A stretch of 64,000 nt of DNA from Prevotella sp. (GCA_017412705.1 JAFPWS010000074.1:1-64000); one strand, 5' to 3'; positions 15,165 to 23,443 are shown, counted from the stretch's first letter. Program-made: numbers and translations. Notes: generated by a model from the sequence alone, not told the origin.

Positions 15165-16187
15165 ATGAACAATGTATTTGTATATTGCGAGATAGAAGGT
15201 ACTCAGGTACAGGAAGTATCTCAGGAGCTGCTGACCAAAGGGCGCAAGCTCGCCAATGAACTGAACGTAGAGCTCCATGCCGTTGTGGCTGGTACAGGCA
15301 TCAAGGATAAGGTGGAGGACCAGATTCTGCCTTATGGTGTCGACAAGCTGTTTGTCTTCGATGCCAAGGACCTGTTCCCCTACACCTCAGCTCCCCATAC
15401 TGACATCCTCGTCAACCTCTTCAAGGAGGAGCAGCCTCAGATCTGTCTGATGGGTGCTACCGTGATTGGTCGTGACCTCGGTCCACGCGTATCATCTTCG
15501 CTGACTTCTGGTCTGACTGCTGACTGCACAGAGCTGGAGATTGGTGACTATGAAGATAAGAAGGCCGGTAAGACCTATCAGAATCTGCTCTATCAGATAC
15601 GCCCTGCCTTTGGTGGTAACATCGTAGCTACCATCGTCAACCCCGACCACCGTCCTCAGATGGCTACCGTCCGCTCTGGCGTGATGCAGAAGGCTATCTA
15701 TGAGGGTGAGTGCAAGAAGGAGGTTGTTTATCCTGAGGTCAGCAAGTATGTCAGCCCCGAGGCTTTCGTCGTGAAGGTTCTTGACCACCACGTAGAGGCT
15801 GCTAAGCACAACCTGAAGGGTGCGCCTATCGTTGTTGCCGGTGGTTACGGTATGGGTTCGAAGGAGAACTTCGACCTGCTGTTCCAGTTGGCTAAGGTGC
15901 TTCATGGTGAGGTTGGAGGTTCGCGTGCAGCTGTTGATGCAGGCTGGTTGGACCACGATCGTCAGATTGGTCAGACTGGTGTCACCGTTCATCCAAAGGT
16001 CTATATCGCCTGCGGTATCTCTGGACAGATTCAGCACATTGCCGGAATGCAGGACTCTGGTATTATCATCAGCGTCAACTCTGACCCCGATGCTCCTATC
16101 AATCGAATTGCTGACTACGTCATAGTTGGTACGGTTGAGGAGGTTGTACCGAAGCTGATTAAGTATTATAAGCAGAATAGTAAATAA
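15165..16187 (+). CDS. etfA: Electron transfer flavoprotein subunit alpha
   Basis: A 340-residue ETF alpha subunit (FixB type). The N-terminal domain is followed by the FAD-binding C-terminal domain with GSRAAVDAGWLDHDRQIGQ (partly), KVYIACGISGQIQH and SVNSDPDAPINRIADY, all typical FAD-contacting segments. It binds FAD and passes electrons from the adjacent acyl-CoA dehydrogenase. The start is ATG at 15165, seven bases after the preceding small gene. A second 59-codon membrane gene begins immediately after its stop (ATG at 16188). Confidence 0.93.
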   Translation: MNNVFVYCEIEGTQVQEVSQELLTKGRKLANELNVELHAVVAGTGIKDKVEDQILPYGVDKLFVFDAKDLFPYTSAPHTDILVNLFKEEQPQICLMGATVIGRDLGPRVSSSLTSGLTADCTELEIGDYEDKKAGKTYQNLLYQIRPAFGGNIVATIVNPDHRPQMATVRSGVMQKAIYEGECKKEVVYPEVSKYVSPEAFVVKVLDHHVEAAKHNLKGAPIVVAGGYGMGSKENFDLLFQLAKVLHGEVGGSRAAVDAGWLDHDRQIGQTGVTVHPKVYIACGISGQIQHIAGMQDSGIIISVNSDPDAPINRIADYVIVGTVEEVVPKLIKYYKQNSK

Positions 16188-16367
16188 ATGAAAAAGATCT
16201 ATTGTTATATTGCTGCTCTCGTTTTGATTCTTATCTATATCTACTTTATAGAGACACTCCAGAAAGGAACCGTTTATTCTTCCTTCGGCTCTGCGTTTGG
16301 ATATGTTTTATTTGGTATGGTTGGTGCAAATCTTTGGAACGCAATAAATAATAGAAAAAAGAAATAA
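16188..16367 (+). CDS. 59-residue two-helix membrane protein between etfA and the acyl-CoA dehydrogenase
   Basis: The frame starts on the base after the etfA stop and ends two bases before the acyl-CoA dehydrogenase start. Like the gene at 14979 it has exactly 180 bases and two hydrophobic helices (about residues 4-22 and 32-50), and is A/T-rich. It ends in a basic tail (NNRKKK). The second helix pattern FGYVLFGMVGANLWN resembles FALVFGLGNFIYDW of the small protein at 50926-51111, which also ends in lysines. The two etf-operon proteins do not align obviously with each other. Family not recognised. Confidence 0.6.
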   Translation: MKKIYCYIAALVLILIYIYFIETLQKGTVYSSFGSAFGYVLFGMVGANLWNAINNRKKK

Positions 16368-16369
16368 TT

Positions 16370-18097
16370 ATGGCAAACTATTATAGTGACCACCCAGAGA
16401 TTGGATTCTATCTGAATCATCCTCTGATGGCTCGTATCGTCGAGTTGAAAGAAAAGGGTTTCGCTGATGCGAAAGAATATGATTACGCCCCCGTTGATCT
16501 GGGCGATGCCATTGAGAACTACAAGCAGATTCTCGACATCACAGGCGACGTGGCTGCCAACATCATCGAGCCTAACTCTGAGAGCGTCGACCTCGAAGGT
16601 CCACACCTCGAGAACGGCCGTATGATCTACGCCTCTAAGACTTATGAGAACCTCGATGCCACCCGCAAGGCTGGTCTGTGGGGTGTTTCCATGCCTCGCC
16701 GTTACGGCGGTCTGAACCTGCCTAACGCAGTGTTCTCTATGCTGAGTGAGATGATTTCTGCTGCTGATGCCGGTTTCCAGAACATTTGGAGCCTGCAGAG
16801 CTGTATCGATACCCTTTATGAGTTCGGTAGCGAGGAGCAGCGTCAGAAGTACATCCCCCGCGTTTGCGCTGGTGAGGGTATGTCGATGGACCTGACCGAG
16901 CCCGATGCTGGTTCTGACCTACAGCGCGTCATGCTGAAGGCCACCTTCGACGAAAAGGAGAACTGCTGGCGCCTGAATGGTGTGAAGCGTTTCATCACCA
17001 ACGGTGACTCTGACATCCACCTCGTGCTGGCTCGCTCTGAGGAAGGCACGAAGGACGGACGTGGTCTGTCGATGTTCATCTACGACAAGCGCCAAGGCGG
17101 TGTTGACGTGCGCCATATCGAGCACAAACTCGGTATCCACGGTTCACCCACCTGTGAGCTGACCTATAAGAACGCCAAGGCAGAACTCTGCGGTAGCACC
17201 CGTCTGGGTCTGATTAAGTATGTGATGGCCCTGATGAACGGTGCCCGTCTGGGTATTGCCGCTCAGAGTGTAGGTGTTGAACAGGAGGCTTACAACGAGG
17301 GTCTGGCTTACGCCAAGGAGCGTCAACAGTTTGGTGATAAGATCATCAACTTCCCCGCTGTCTATGACATGCTATCTCGCATGAAGGCCAAGCTCGATGC
17401 AGGTCGTTCACTGCTTTACGAGACAGCCTGCTATGTAGATGTATACAAGTGTCTCGAGGACATCGAGCGCGACCGCAAACTCACTCCCGAGGAGAAACAG
17501 GAACTGAAGAAGTACCAGCGTCTGGCTGATGCCTTCACCCCACTGGCAAAGGGTATGAACTCAGAGTATGCCAACCAGAATGCCTACGATGCCATCTCGA
17601 TTCACGGTGGTTCAGGCTTCATCATGGAATATAAGTCGCAGCGCCTGTTCCGCGATGCCCGTATCTTCTCCATCTATGAGGGTACCACGCAGTTGCAGGT
17701 TGTTGCCGCTATCCGCTACATCACCAACGGCACCATGCTGAACAACATCAAGGATATGTTCGCTGCTCTGCCTGCAGAGGCTAATGCCGCTCTGAAGGCT
17801 CGCGTTGAGAAGCTCATCCCCGTTTACGAGGAGGCTCTTGCCAATGTGAAGGCTCTTGGGGATCAGGATGCACAGGACTTCCTCGCCCGTCGTCTGTACG
17901 ATATGACCGCCGAGCTGGTCATGTCGCTGCTCATCATCCGCGATGCCGCCAAGGCTCCTGAGCTCTTCGCAAAGAGCGCCAACGTCTATGTTCGCATGAC
18001 CGAGGAGGATGTATACGGTAAGAGCGCATACATCAAGGCCTTCCAGGTGGAAGACCTTGCCTCGTTCAAAGCTGCCGAAGAAGAAAAAGAAGCTTAA
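16370..18097 (+). CDS. Acyl-CoA dehydrogenase family protein (long form)
   Basis: A 575-residue FAD enzyme, longer than the ~380-residue classic form, with a C-terminal extension as in Bacteroidota anaerobe enzymes. Family features include MDLTEPDAGSDLQ, RFITNGDSDIHLVLAR and the C-terminal motif IYEGTTQLQ, whose Glu is the usual catalytic base. It should oxidise (or, in an electron-bifurcating setting, reduce) a short acyl-CoA and pass electrons to EtfAB encoded just upstream. The substrate chain is not evident. The last four bases overlap the convergent purN gene. Confidence 0.9.
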   Translation: MANYYSDHPEIGFYLNHPLMARIVELKEKGFADAKEYDYAPVDLGDAIENYKQILDITGDVAANIIEPNSESVDLEGPHLENGRMIYASKTYENLDATRKAGLWGVSMPRRYGGLNLPNAVFSMLSEMISAADAGFQNIWSLQSCIDTLYEFGSEEQRQKYIPRVCAGEGMSMDLTEPDAGSDLQRVMLKATFDEKENCWRLNGVKRFITNGDSDIHLVLARSEEGTKDGRGLSMFIYDKRQGGVDVRHIEHKLGIHGSPTCELTYKNAKAELCGSTRLGLIKYVMALMNGARLGIAAQSVGVEQEAYNEGLAYAKERQQFGDKIINFPAVYDMLSRMKAKLDAGRSLLYETACYVDVYKCLEDIERDRKLTPEEKQELKKYQRLADAFTPLAKGMNSEYANQNAYDAISIHGGSGFIMEYKSQRLFRDARIFSIYEGTTQLQVVAAIRYITNGTMLNNIKDMFAALPAEANAALKARVEKLIPVYEEALANVKALGDQDAQDFLARRLYDMTAELVMSLLIIRDAAKAPELFAKSANVYVRMTEEDVYGKSAYIKAFQVEDLASFKAAEEEKEA

Positions 18098-18675
18098 GCG
18101 AAGGTTTCGCTGATCACCTTATTGACCACCTGCGGGAAATACTTCATTTCCAGCAGGTGTTCTTTTTCTGCAATATCGTCCACACTATCTTCTGGCGACA
18201 AGGCACAACGGTACTGGGCGATAATCTCACCGGAATCACAGACGGGTGTGACGTAATGAACGGTCATGCCCGTCTCTTTTTCACCTGCTGCCTTGACAGC
18301 CTCATGGACATGGTGCCCCCACATACCCTTACCACCATACTTGGGCAACAATGCGGGATGGATGTTGATGATACGACGGGGGAAGGAATCTATCAAGAAG
18401 TTGGGTACTAACGGCAGGAAGCCTGCCAGCACGATGAAGTCGATATTGTTTCCACGAAGCAACGGCATCATGAAGCCGGCATCATTAAGCTGCGGCTTGG
18501 GAGCCACAGCAGTCTTAACCCCCAGACTCTCTGCACGGACCAGGGCATAGGCATCAGCCTTGTTGCTGACAACCAGCGCACAGTTCACCTGCTCGCTGCC
18601 GGCGAAATACTTGATAAGATTCTCACAGTTGGTGCCACTTCCCGAGACAAAGATGGCAAGGTTGATTTTCTTCAT
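18094..18675 (-). CDS. purN: Phosphoribosylglycinamide formyltransferase (10-formyl-THF dependent)
   Basis: A 193-residue GAR transformylase. The N-terminal FVSGSGTNCENLIKYF is the phosphate-binding loop, and the catalytic triad is seen as INIHPALLP (Asn, His) and CDSGEII (Asp). It adds a formyl group from 10-formyl-tetrahydrofolate in step three of purine synthesis. The start overlaps the mutY stop by four bases (mutY-purN operon). The genome also carries the formate-using enzyme PurT (48570-49772), so two routes to the same product exist. Confidence 0.94.
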   Translation of the reverse strand: MKKINLAIFVSGSGTNCENLIKYFAGSEQVNCALVVSNKADAYALVRAESLGVKTAVAPKPQLNDAGFMMPLLRGNNIDFIVLAGFLPLVPNFLIDSFPRRIINIHPALLPKYGGKGMWGHHVHEAVKAAGEKETGMTVHYVTPVCDSGEIIAQYRCALSPEDSVDDIAEKEHLLEMKYFPQVVNKVISETFA

Positions 18676-19709
18676 ATTCTTTTATTCAGTTCGTTTAGCA
18701 TTATTTCTATCAGACGGGGTACGCCATAGTCGTCGATATCCTTTTCCTTAATCCAGAAATAGCCTTCAGGCAGCTGTGGACACTCATGAGGCTCCCACAG
18801 CCAGAAGTCAGCATAGAGAACACGATGGGTAAGAATGTGCCTGACGTTTTGCCGCAATAGGATTGCGTCAGCCGGAATGCGTGTCACACTCCGGTCTTCC
18901 GGTTGGAGGACCTCCTCAACAAGCCATGGTTCGTAAAGTCCCTGCCAAATGTCGCCGGCAGGACGGCGATGAATGGCCGTCTGACCCTCATACCTTATAT
19001 ATATATACGTCAGGTGGCGCTCCTTGACCTTCAGCGTGCGCAGCTTGACGGGCAGGTCGGCTACCCTACCCTCGCGCAGGGCGACGCAGGTTTCCTGAAG
19101 CGGGCACTCGTGGCAGTGGGGTGACACTGGCGTACACTGTATGGCTCCGAAGTCCATGATGGCCTGGTTATAAAGACCCGCCCCCTGCCCCTTCTTGTTT
19201 AGGGCGGGGAGTAAATACTCCTGTGCCAGGGCGGCAAACTCCTTCCTACCCTCCGTCGTATTGATGGGGGTGCTGATGCCGAAGTGGCGTGCCAAGACAC
19301 GATAGACGTTACCGTCGACCACGGCTGTAGGCAGGTCAAAGGCAATGCTCCCAATGGCAGCGGCAGTGTAATCGCCCACTCCCTTCAGAGCTCTCAGTCC
19401 TTCTATTGTGGCGGGAAAGCCACCCTGCCCTACTACCTGCCGGGCTGCAGCATATAAGTTACGGGCGCGGCTGTAGTAGCCCAGTCCCTGCCACTCACGC
19501 AGCACCTCGTCCTCGGTAGCTGCCGCCAACTCGTCCACCGTCGGCCAGCGCTGCATGAAACGCTCCCAGTATGCCCAGCCCTGCTTCACCTGCGTCTGCT
19601 GCAGGATGATTTCCGACAGCCACACGGCATAGGGGTCGTGCGTCTCCCGCCAGGGAAGCGCACGTCCGTTCTCGCGGAACCATTCGAGCAGGGTGGTAGC
19701 AAAACTCAT
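18672..19709 (-). CDS. mutY: A/G-specific adenine glycosylase
   Basis: A 345-residue base-excision enzyme that removes adenine opposite 8-oxoguanine. Seen: LQQTQV in the substrate pocket region, the helix-hairpin-helix and catalytic Asp region (LKGVGDYTAAAIGSIAF...VVDGNV), the 4Fe-4S ligands C-x6-C-x2-C-x5-C (CTPVSPHCHECPLQETC), and a C-terminal NUDIX-like 8-oxoG-sensing domain (about 230-345). The upstream in-frame TTG at 19742 lies in the promoter box, so I use the ATG at 19709. It is the first gene of the mutY-purN pair. Confidence 0.93.
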   Translation of the reverse strand: MSFATTLLEWFRENGRALPWRETHDPYAVWLSEIILQQTQVKQGWAYWERFMQRWPTVDELAAATEDEVLREWQGLGYYSRARNLYAAARQVVGQGGFPATIEGLRALKGVGDYTAAAIGSIAFDLPTAVVDGNVYRVLARHFGISTPINTTEGRKEFAALAQEYLLPALNKKGQGAGLYNQAIMDFGAIQCTPVSPHCHECPLQETCVALREGRVADLPVKLRTLKVKERHLTYIYIRYEGQTAIHRRPAGDIWQGLYEPWLVEEVLQPEDRSVTRIPADAILLRQNVRHILTHRVLYADFWLWEPHECPQLPEGYFWIKEKDIDDYGVPRLIEIMLNELNKRI

Positions 19710-19739
19710 TGCTTGACGGATTTTTTGCTTTAGCGCCTG

Positions 19740-19771
19740 CAAAAGTACGAATAAGTAAGAAGAAAACCAAA
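19740..19771 (-). promoter_or_regulatory. mutY-purN promoter
   Basis: Minus-strand TTTG (19768-19771), a 20-base spacer and TACTTTTG (19740-19747). The spacer ends in CTTATTCG, shared with the dnaG promoter. Confidence 0.75.
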
Positions 19772-19831
19772 TCTAATCTGGATTTTCTCGATTTCCAAGA
19801 CAAAGACAACAGCTGCGAATAAACTTTGAGT

Positions 19832-19864
19832 ATTTCGTCGAAAGACAGGGCCCATTTCGTCGAA
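19832..19864 (+). promoter_or_regulatory. Probable LytTR-type operator (two direct repeats, 22-bp period)
   Basis: ATTTCGTCGAA occurs at 19832-19842 and 19854-19864, exactly 22 bp apart, directly upstream of the -33 region of the next promoter. LytTR regulators bind paired direct repeats about two helical turns apart, and a LytTR-domain remnant is encoded 750 bp downstream. Confidence 0.6.
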
Positions 19865-19870
19865 GGCGGC

Positions 19871-19901
19871 TTGGCGCATGTAGTTATTTGCCATACCTTT
19901 G
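19871..19901 (+). promoter_or_regulatory. Promoter of the TonB-type remnant gene
   Basis: TTG (19871-19873), a 20-base spacer and TACCTTTG (19894-19901). The -33 element lacks the full TTTG, as expected for an activator-dependent promoter. Confidence 0.6.
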
Positions 19902-19932
19902 CGTCAGAATAGAAAACAAATAGCACAAAATT

Positions 19933-20670
19933 ATGAAACAACTCAGAGTAATCCTCGCGACAATGATGCTGACCCTTTCAGCAGTAGTAATGGCCCAAAA
20001 CACCACCATAAAGGGTGTTCTGATGGACGAGACCCTGAACGAAGGCGAACCCTTCGCCACCGTTCGCGTCTTCAAGGCAGGTGACAAACAGACCAAGCCC
20101 ACAGTCATGTTCCTGACTGACGAGGAGGGCAAGTTCTCACAGGAAATCAAGGGCAAGGGCCGCTTCGACATTGTCTTCAGCAGCATCGGCAAGGAAGACC
20201 TTCGCCAGACCGTTGAGCTGGGCAAGGAGGGCACCATCGACCTCGGCACCTTATATATGAAGAACAATGAGACGATGCTGAAGGGCGTGGAAATCGTCGC
20301 CCAGAAGCCCCTGGTGAAAATGGACGTTGACAAGATGAGCTACAACGTGGCCGAGGACGAAGACTCGAAGACGTACACCGTGCTCGACATGCTGCGCAAG
20401 GTGCCTATGGTGACCGTCGACGGCCAGGACAACATCTCAGTCAACGGCTCCTCGGCCTTCAAGGTCCTGGTCGACGGCATGCCCAATGTGATGTTCTCGT
20501 CGAACCCCTCCATGGTGTTCAAGAGCATGCCCGCCAGTGCTGTCAAGAGCATCGAGGTCATTACCAACCCTGGTGCCAAGTACGACGCCGAGGGTGCCGC
20601 CGGTGTCTTGAGGTCGACGGTGAACTGCGCCAGGTCAGCTTCGGCCACATCCTCTATGTCGAGGGCATGA
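19933..20670 (+). pseudogene. Truncated outer-membrane TonB-receptor-like protein (N-terminal and plug domains only)
   Basis: The first ~225 residues are a normal start of a Bacteroidota beta-barrel receptor: a signal peptide (MKQLRVILATMMLTL...MAQ), a carboxypeptidase-regulatory-like beta-sandwich (about 22-115) and a plug domain (LVKMDVDKMSYNV..., VDGMPNVMFSSNPS, SIEVITNPGAKYDAEG). Right after GAAGVL, where the family continues with an NI-type segment into the barrel, the sequence switches to an unrelated frame and stops at 20670. The whole barrel (several hundred residues) is missing. The break coincides with the start of a LytTR-domain fragment, so a deletion has fused two genes. The protein cannot be a working receptor. 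Confidence 0.85.
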
Positions 20671-20918
20671 AGGAGTACGTGCGCTTCCACTTAGAGGGAG
20701 ATCGTCTGCCCCTGACCACCCACATGACCATGAAAGCCGTCGAGGACACCCTGCCCCAAGAGGCCTTCATGCGCATCAATCGCTCCTACATTGTACGCTT
20801 GGACAAGATCAGGGCCGTCGACCGTAATCTCTGCGTCTACATCGGCGACGAGATTATCCGCGTCACCGAAGCCTACCGCGAGACCTTCGAACGCTATTGT
20901 ACAGGGAATTGCTGGTAA
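20610..20918 (+). pseudogene. C-terminal LytTR DNA-binding domain remnant
   Basis: From about 20610, in a different frame from the TonB-type fragment, the sequence reads as a nearly complete LytTR domain: EVDGELRQVSFGHILYVEG, YVRFHLEGDRLPL, the conserved AFMRINRSYIVRLDKI, and a DEIIRVTEAYRE end. The receiver domain of a LytTR response regulator should precede it but is absent. An ATG at 20667 could still start a shortened domain that lacks the first strand. The last 25 bases overlap the convergent mscS gene. With the TATTTCGTCG repeats upstream of 19933, this looks like the former regulator of the same locus. Confidence 0.8.
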
Positions 20919-21823
20919 ATACGCAGGCCGTAGGCATTAGCCTCGGCATAGGCAAACTCCATAATCCCGGAAATGGCATGCTCGTAGGGCAGCACATCCT
21001 GCATATTCAGCCAGAACACAAACTCCACAGGCAGGCCTGTTGGCGTGGCATCCAGCTGGTGCACCATAATGATGCTCTCCTTCAGCACCTGCGGATGTTT
21101 GCCGAGCCACTGCTCCATGTGCTGGCGATAGCGCGTCAGGTTGACCACACCCTCGTCATCCTTGACAATAGAGCGGAAGTCAAAATAGACCTTACGCACC
21201 ACCTTGCGCCCCTGGTTCTCCTTCATGCCCTTCCAGTTCTGGAACGAGCCGTCAACCAGCGTTTGCGGCGAAATGGTAAGGATAGTATTGTCAAAGTTAC
21301 GCACCTTGACCGTGGTCAGCATAATCTCCTCCACCAGTCCGTCTATGCCTGCGGCAGGCACCGTAATGCGGTCACCTACCGACAGCATGTTGTTCGATGT
21401 GAGACGAATACCCGCCACCAGCCCCTTTATGGTGTCCTGGAAGGCCAGCATCAGGATGGCCGAGGCAGCACCTAACCCCGCTATCAGCGTCGAGGGGTCC
21501 TTGTCAAGGATGATGGCAATGACGATGATTACGGCAATGAAGGAGAGAATAATCTTCAGTACGCTGATGAACGAATTCAAATACTGCTGATGGGGCAGCG
21601 CACGGTGCTCGCCCAACCTGCGGAAGGAGTTGGCAAAGCTGATAATCAGGCAGGTCGTCACAATGGTCATGTAGATGGCCGTCAACCTGTGAATCACCTC
21701 ATGAAGTCTTGGGTAGTCGTTCTGGAACGAAGGCAGGAACGAAGGCAGGAAGTCCCATACGAAGAAAGCCGGCATTATCAGGCAGAAAACCACCAGCAGG
21801 ATGTATTTTGTCAGTTTACTCAT
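20894..21823 (-). CDS. Small-conductance mechanosensitive channel (MscS family)
   Basis: A 309-residue MscS-type channel. N-terminal helices (about residues 5-25, 47-70 and 90-115) are followed by the pore-lining TM3 with the Gly/Ala pattern (LIAGLGAASAILMLAFQDTIKGLVAGI) and the cytoplasmic beta and alpha-beta domains (VGDRITVPAAGIDGLVEEIMLTTVKVRNFDN). It opens under membrane tension to release solutes during hypo-osmotic shock. The ATG at 21823 overlaps the dacB 3' end by eight bases, which favours it over the ATG at 21847 and suggests coupling with dacB. Confidence 0.88.
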   Translation of the reverse strand: MSKLTKYILLVVFCLIMPAFFVWDFLPSFLPSFQNDYPRLHEVIHRLTAIYMTIVTTCLIISFANSFRRLGEHRALPHQQYLNSFISVLKIILSFIAVIIVIAIILDKDPSTLIAGLGAASAILMLAFQDTIKGLVAGIRLTSNNMLSVGDRITVPAAGIDGLVEEIMLTTVKVRNFDNTILTISPQTLVDGSFQNWKGMKENQGRKVVRKVYFDFRSIVKDDEGVVNLTRYRQHMEQWLGKHPQVLKESIIMVHQLDATPTGLPVEFVFWLNMQDVLPYEHAISGIMEFAYAEANAYGLRIYQQFPVQ

Positions 21824-22982
21824 ATTCGCACAACACTTTACACACACGGTCCTGGAAAGCCTTGCCCTTGGCGTTGCGCATCACGCCCTGGTTGATAATG
21901 GCGAAGCAGAGCTGTCGCCCGCTTGCCGTCGTACAGTAGCCCGCCAGGCTGGAGATACCCGAGACGGTACCCGTCTTGGCAAGCACATTACCCTGAGCCT
22001 TAGTGCCCTTCATGCGGTCCTTCAGCGTACCGTCGACACCCGCTACGGGCAGGGCAGGAAGCAGCGCACTGTGAATGCTTGGCGACTTCCACGCATGGCG
22101 CAACAAGGCACACAGCAACTCCACCGACACGTAGTTGTATAGCGAGAGCCCGGAGCCGTCGGCAATTCTGTAAGGCTCATGTCCCAGCCCTAACCTGGCA
22201 ATCAGACGCTTGGTAATGTCACGGGCATCCTTGGCACGAGCCAGGCCTTTTCCTGCCGATGCCGCCGTCTGGTAGAACACAGACTCGGCATAAAAGTTGT
22301 CGCTCATCTTCATCATCCGCTCCAGCACCATTGAGATGTTATGCCTGCACAAAGTCAGCAGCCGGGCCCCTTGCGGCAAACGGCCTTCCGTCAGACTGAC
22401 ACGCTCCAGGTTAACACCAGCACGAGCCACCTCTTCGGCAAAGGTCTGCAGGAAGATGTTCTTGCGCCCTATGGAGAGAGCCGTCAATAGCGGGTTGTCG
22501 TCGTCCCAGCACCAACCCTCGCCATAGTCCTGCGCCTCCTTCATGGTACGGTCAGCCACCAACAGCCCGCGAATGCTGTCCACCCCAAGCCTGCGCACGC
22601 CGTCAGCCAGAACGGCCACGTCGTCAATAGTCAGCGTAGGGTCAAACCCTCCCACACAATAGATATTGCCCACCAGCGTGCTATCCACCACATCGCCCGT
22701 ATAGTAGATACGGGTCTGGTAGTCGTAGTTGCTGCCCAACTGGTCCAAGGCCGTAATGGCCGTCACCAGCTTCATGCACGATGCAGGACGCATCAGCTGG
22801 CGGTGGTTCAGGGCATATAACGCAGAGTCTCCATCCAGGTCGTAGACCATCACTCCCACCTGCGACGTCTCGAACATAGGGTCGTTCAGCAGCGAGTCGA
22901 GTCTGATACGCAGACTGTCCGACTGCGCTAAAGAAGCCGTGCAGACGGCACATATAAGGAATAAAAATGCTATTTTCTTCAT
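21816..22982 (-). CDS. dacB: D-alanyl-D-alanine carboxypeptidase/endopeptidase (PBP4 family)
   Basis: A 388-residue exported serine peptidase of the PBP4/DacB family. A signal peptide (MKKIAFLFLICAVCTASLA) is followed by the SxxK active site (PASCMKLV), the SxN motif (KMSDNFYAES) and the KTG box (LAKTGTVSG). It trims or cleaves peptidoglycan peptide bridges in the periplasm. The ATG at 22982 is nine bases after the TAACTTTG box; the longer frame would start upstream of the promoter. mscS follows with overlap, pairing a wall enzyme with an osmotic safety valve. Confidence 0.9.
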   Translation of the reverse strand: MKKIAFLFLICAVCTASLAQSDSLRIRLDSLLNDPMFETSQVGVMVYDLDGDSALYALNHRQLMRPASCMKLVTAITALDQLGSNYDYQTRIYYTGDVVDSTLVGNIYCVGGFDPTLTIDDVAVLADGVRRLGVDSIRGLLVADRTMKEAQDYGEGWCWDDDNPLLTALSIGRKNIFLQTFAEEVARAGVNLERVSLTEGRLPQGARLLTLCRHNISMVLERMMKMSDNFYAESVFYQTAASAGKGLARAKDARDITKRLIARLGLGHEPYRIADGSGLSLYNYVSVELLCALLRHAWKSPSIHSALLPALPVAGVDGTLKDRMKGTKAQGNVLAKTGTVSGISSLAGYCTTASGRQLCFAIINQGVMRNAKGKAFQDRVCKVLCEYE

Positions 22983-22991
22983 AATCGCCTG

Positions 22992-23022
22992 CAAAGTTAC
23001 TAAAAAACGAGAGAAATGCAAA
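22992..23022 (-). promoter_or_regulatory. dacB-mscS promoter
   Basis: Minus-strand TTTG (23019-23022), a 19-base spacer and TAACTTTG (22992-22999), nine bases from the ATG. Confidence 0.75.
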
Positions 23023-23203
23023 AGAAAAGTTTACTCTTCTTTTCATTTCCAAGTGCCAAGTAAGTTCGGCGAAGCCAAAGTTACGAAAAGGCGAGCGCAA
23101 AACAAAGAAACTTGTTTCTTTTTTGCCGAGCAGGAGTAAGTTCGGCTTGTCGTCCTTGCCAATCTCATAGGGGATGAGGTAGCGTTCGGTGAGGCAGAGA
23201 CGG

Positions 23204-23234
23204 TGCTCACACGGGGACAGTCCCCGTGTGAGCA
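23204..23234. repeat. Perfect 14-bp-arm hairpin element
   Basis: TGCTCACACGGGGA (23204-23217) and its exact reverse complement (23221-23234) flank a 3-base spacer. There is no T-run, so it is not a standard terminator; it lies just past the 3' end of the 52-residue gene and about 220 bases upstream of dacB. It resembles the short palindromic repeats that are scattered between genes in this group. Confidence 0.75.
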
Positions 23235-23252
23235 TAGAGGATGTGCGCTTTC

Positions 23253-23411
23253 CTAATAGTCGTCCTCGTCGTCCTCGAAGCCGTCGGACTTCCAGGTGAT
23301 GTCCTCGCTGTTGGCGACACTCCTGACACTTTTGGTGCTGCCGGCCAGGATGTGGCTCCGGTGCTGCAGCTTCACTACCCGCACGGTTGGCTTGATATAT
23401 TGTCTTTTCAT
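23253..23411 (-). CDS. 52-residue protein with an acidic C-terminus, unknown function
   Basis: The frame starts at the ATG at 23411 with an unusually strong Shine-Dalgarno sequence, AAGGAGG, eight bases upstream (23420-23426, minus strand). The protein has a basic N-terminal half (MKRQYIKPTVRVVKLQHR, HILAGSTKS) and an acidic end (DGFEDDEDDY). This layout (KxYxxPxxxVVKLQ, then ILAxS, then W.SDGF and D/E-rich) is one I associate with small hypothetical proteins of Prevotella beside surface-protein genes, as here; no function is known. It follows the GLUG-type surface protein by 92 bases on the same strand. Confidence 0.65.
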   Translation of the reverse strand: MKRQYIKPTVRVVKLQHRSHILAGSTKSVRSVANSEDITWKSDGFEDDEDDY

Positions 23412-23443
23412 TGCGTTGTCCTCCTTATTTTATTTTACAACAA

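Noticed and set aside
20667..20918. Stand-alone LytTR regulator starting at 20667
   Set aside because: The domain's first strand lies upstream of this ATG in the same frame and continues into the deletion junction, so the ATG is internal; there is no promoter. A remnant is the better call.
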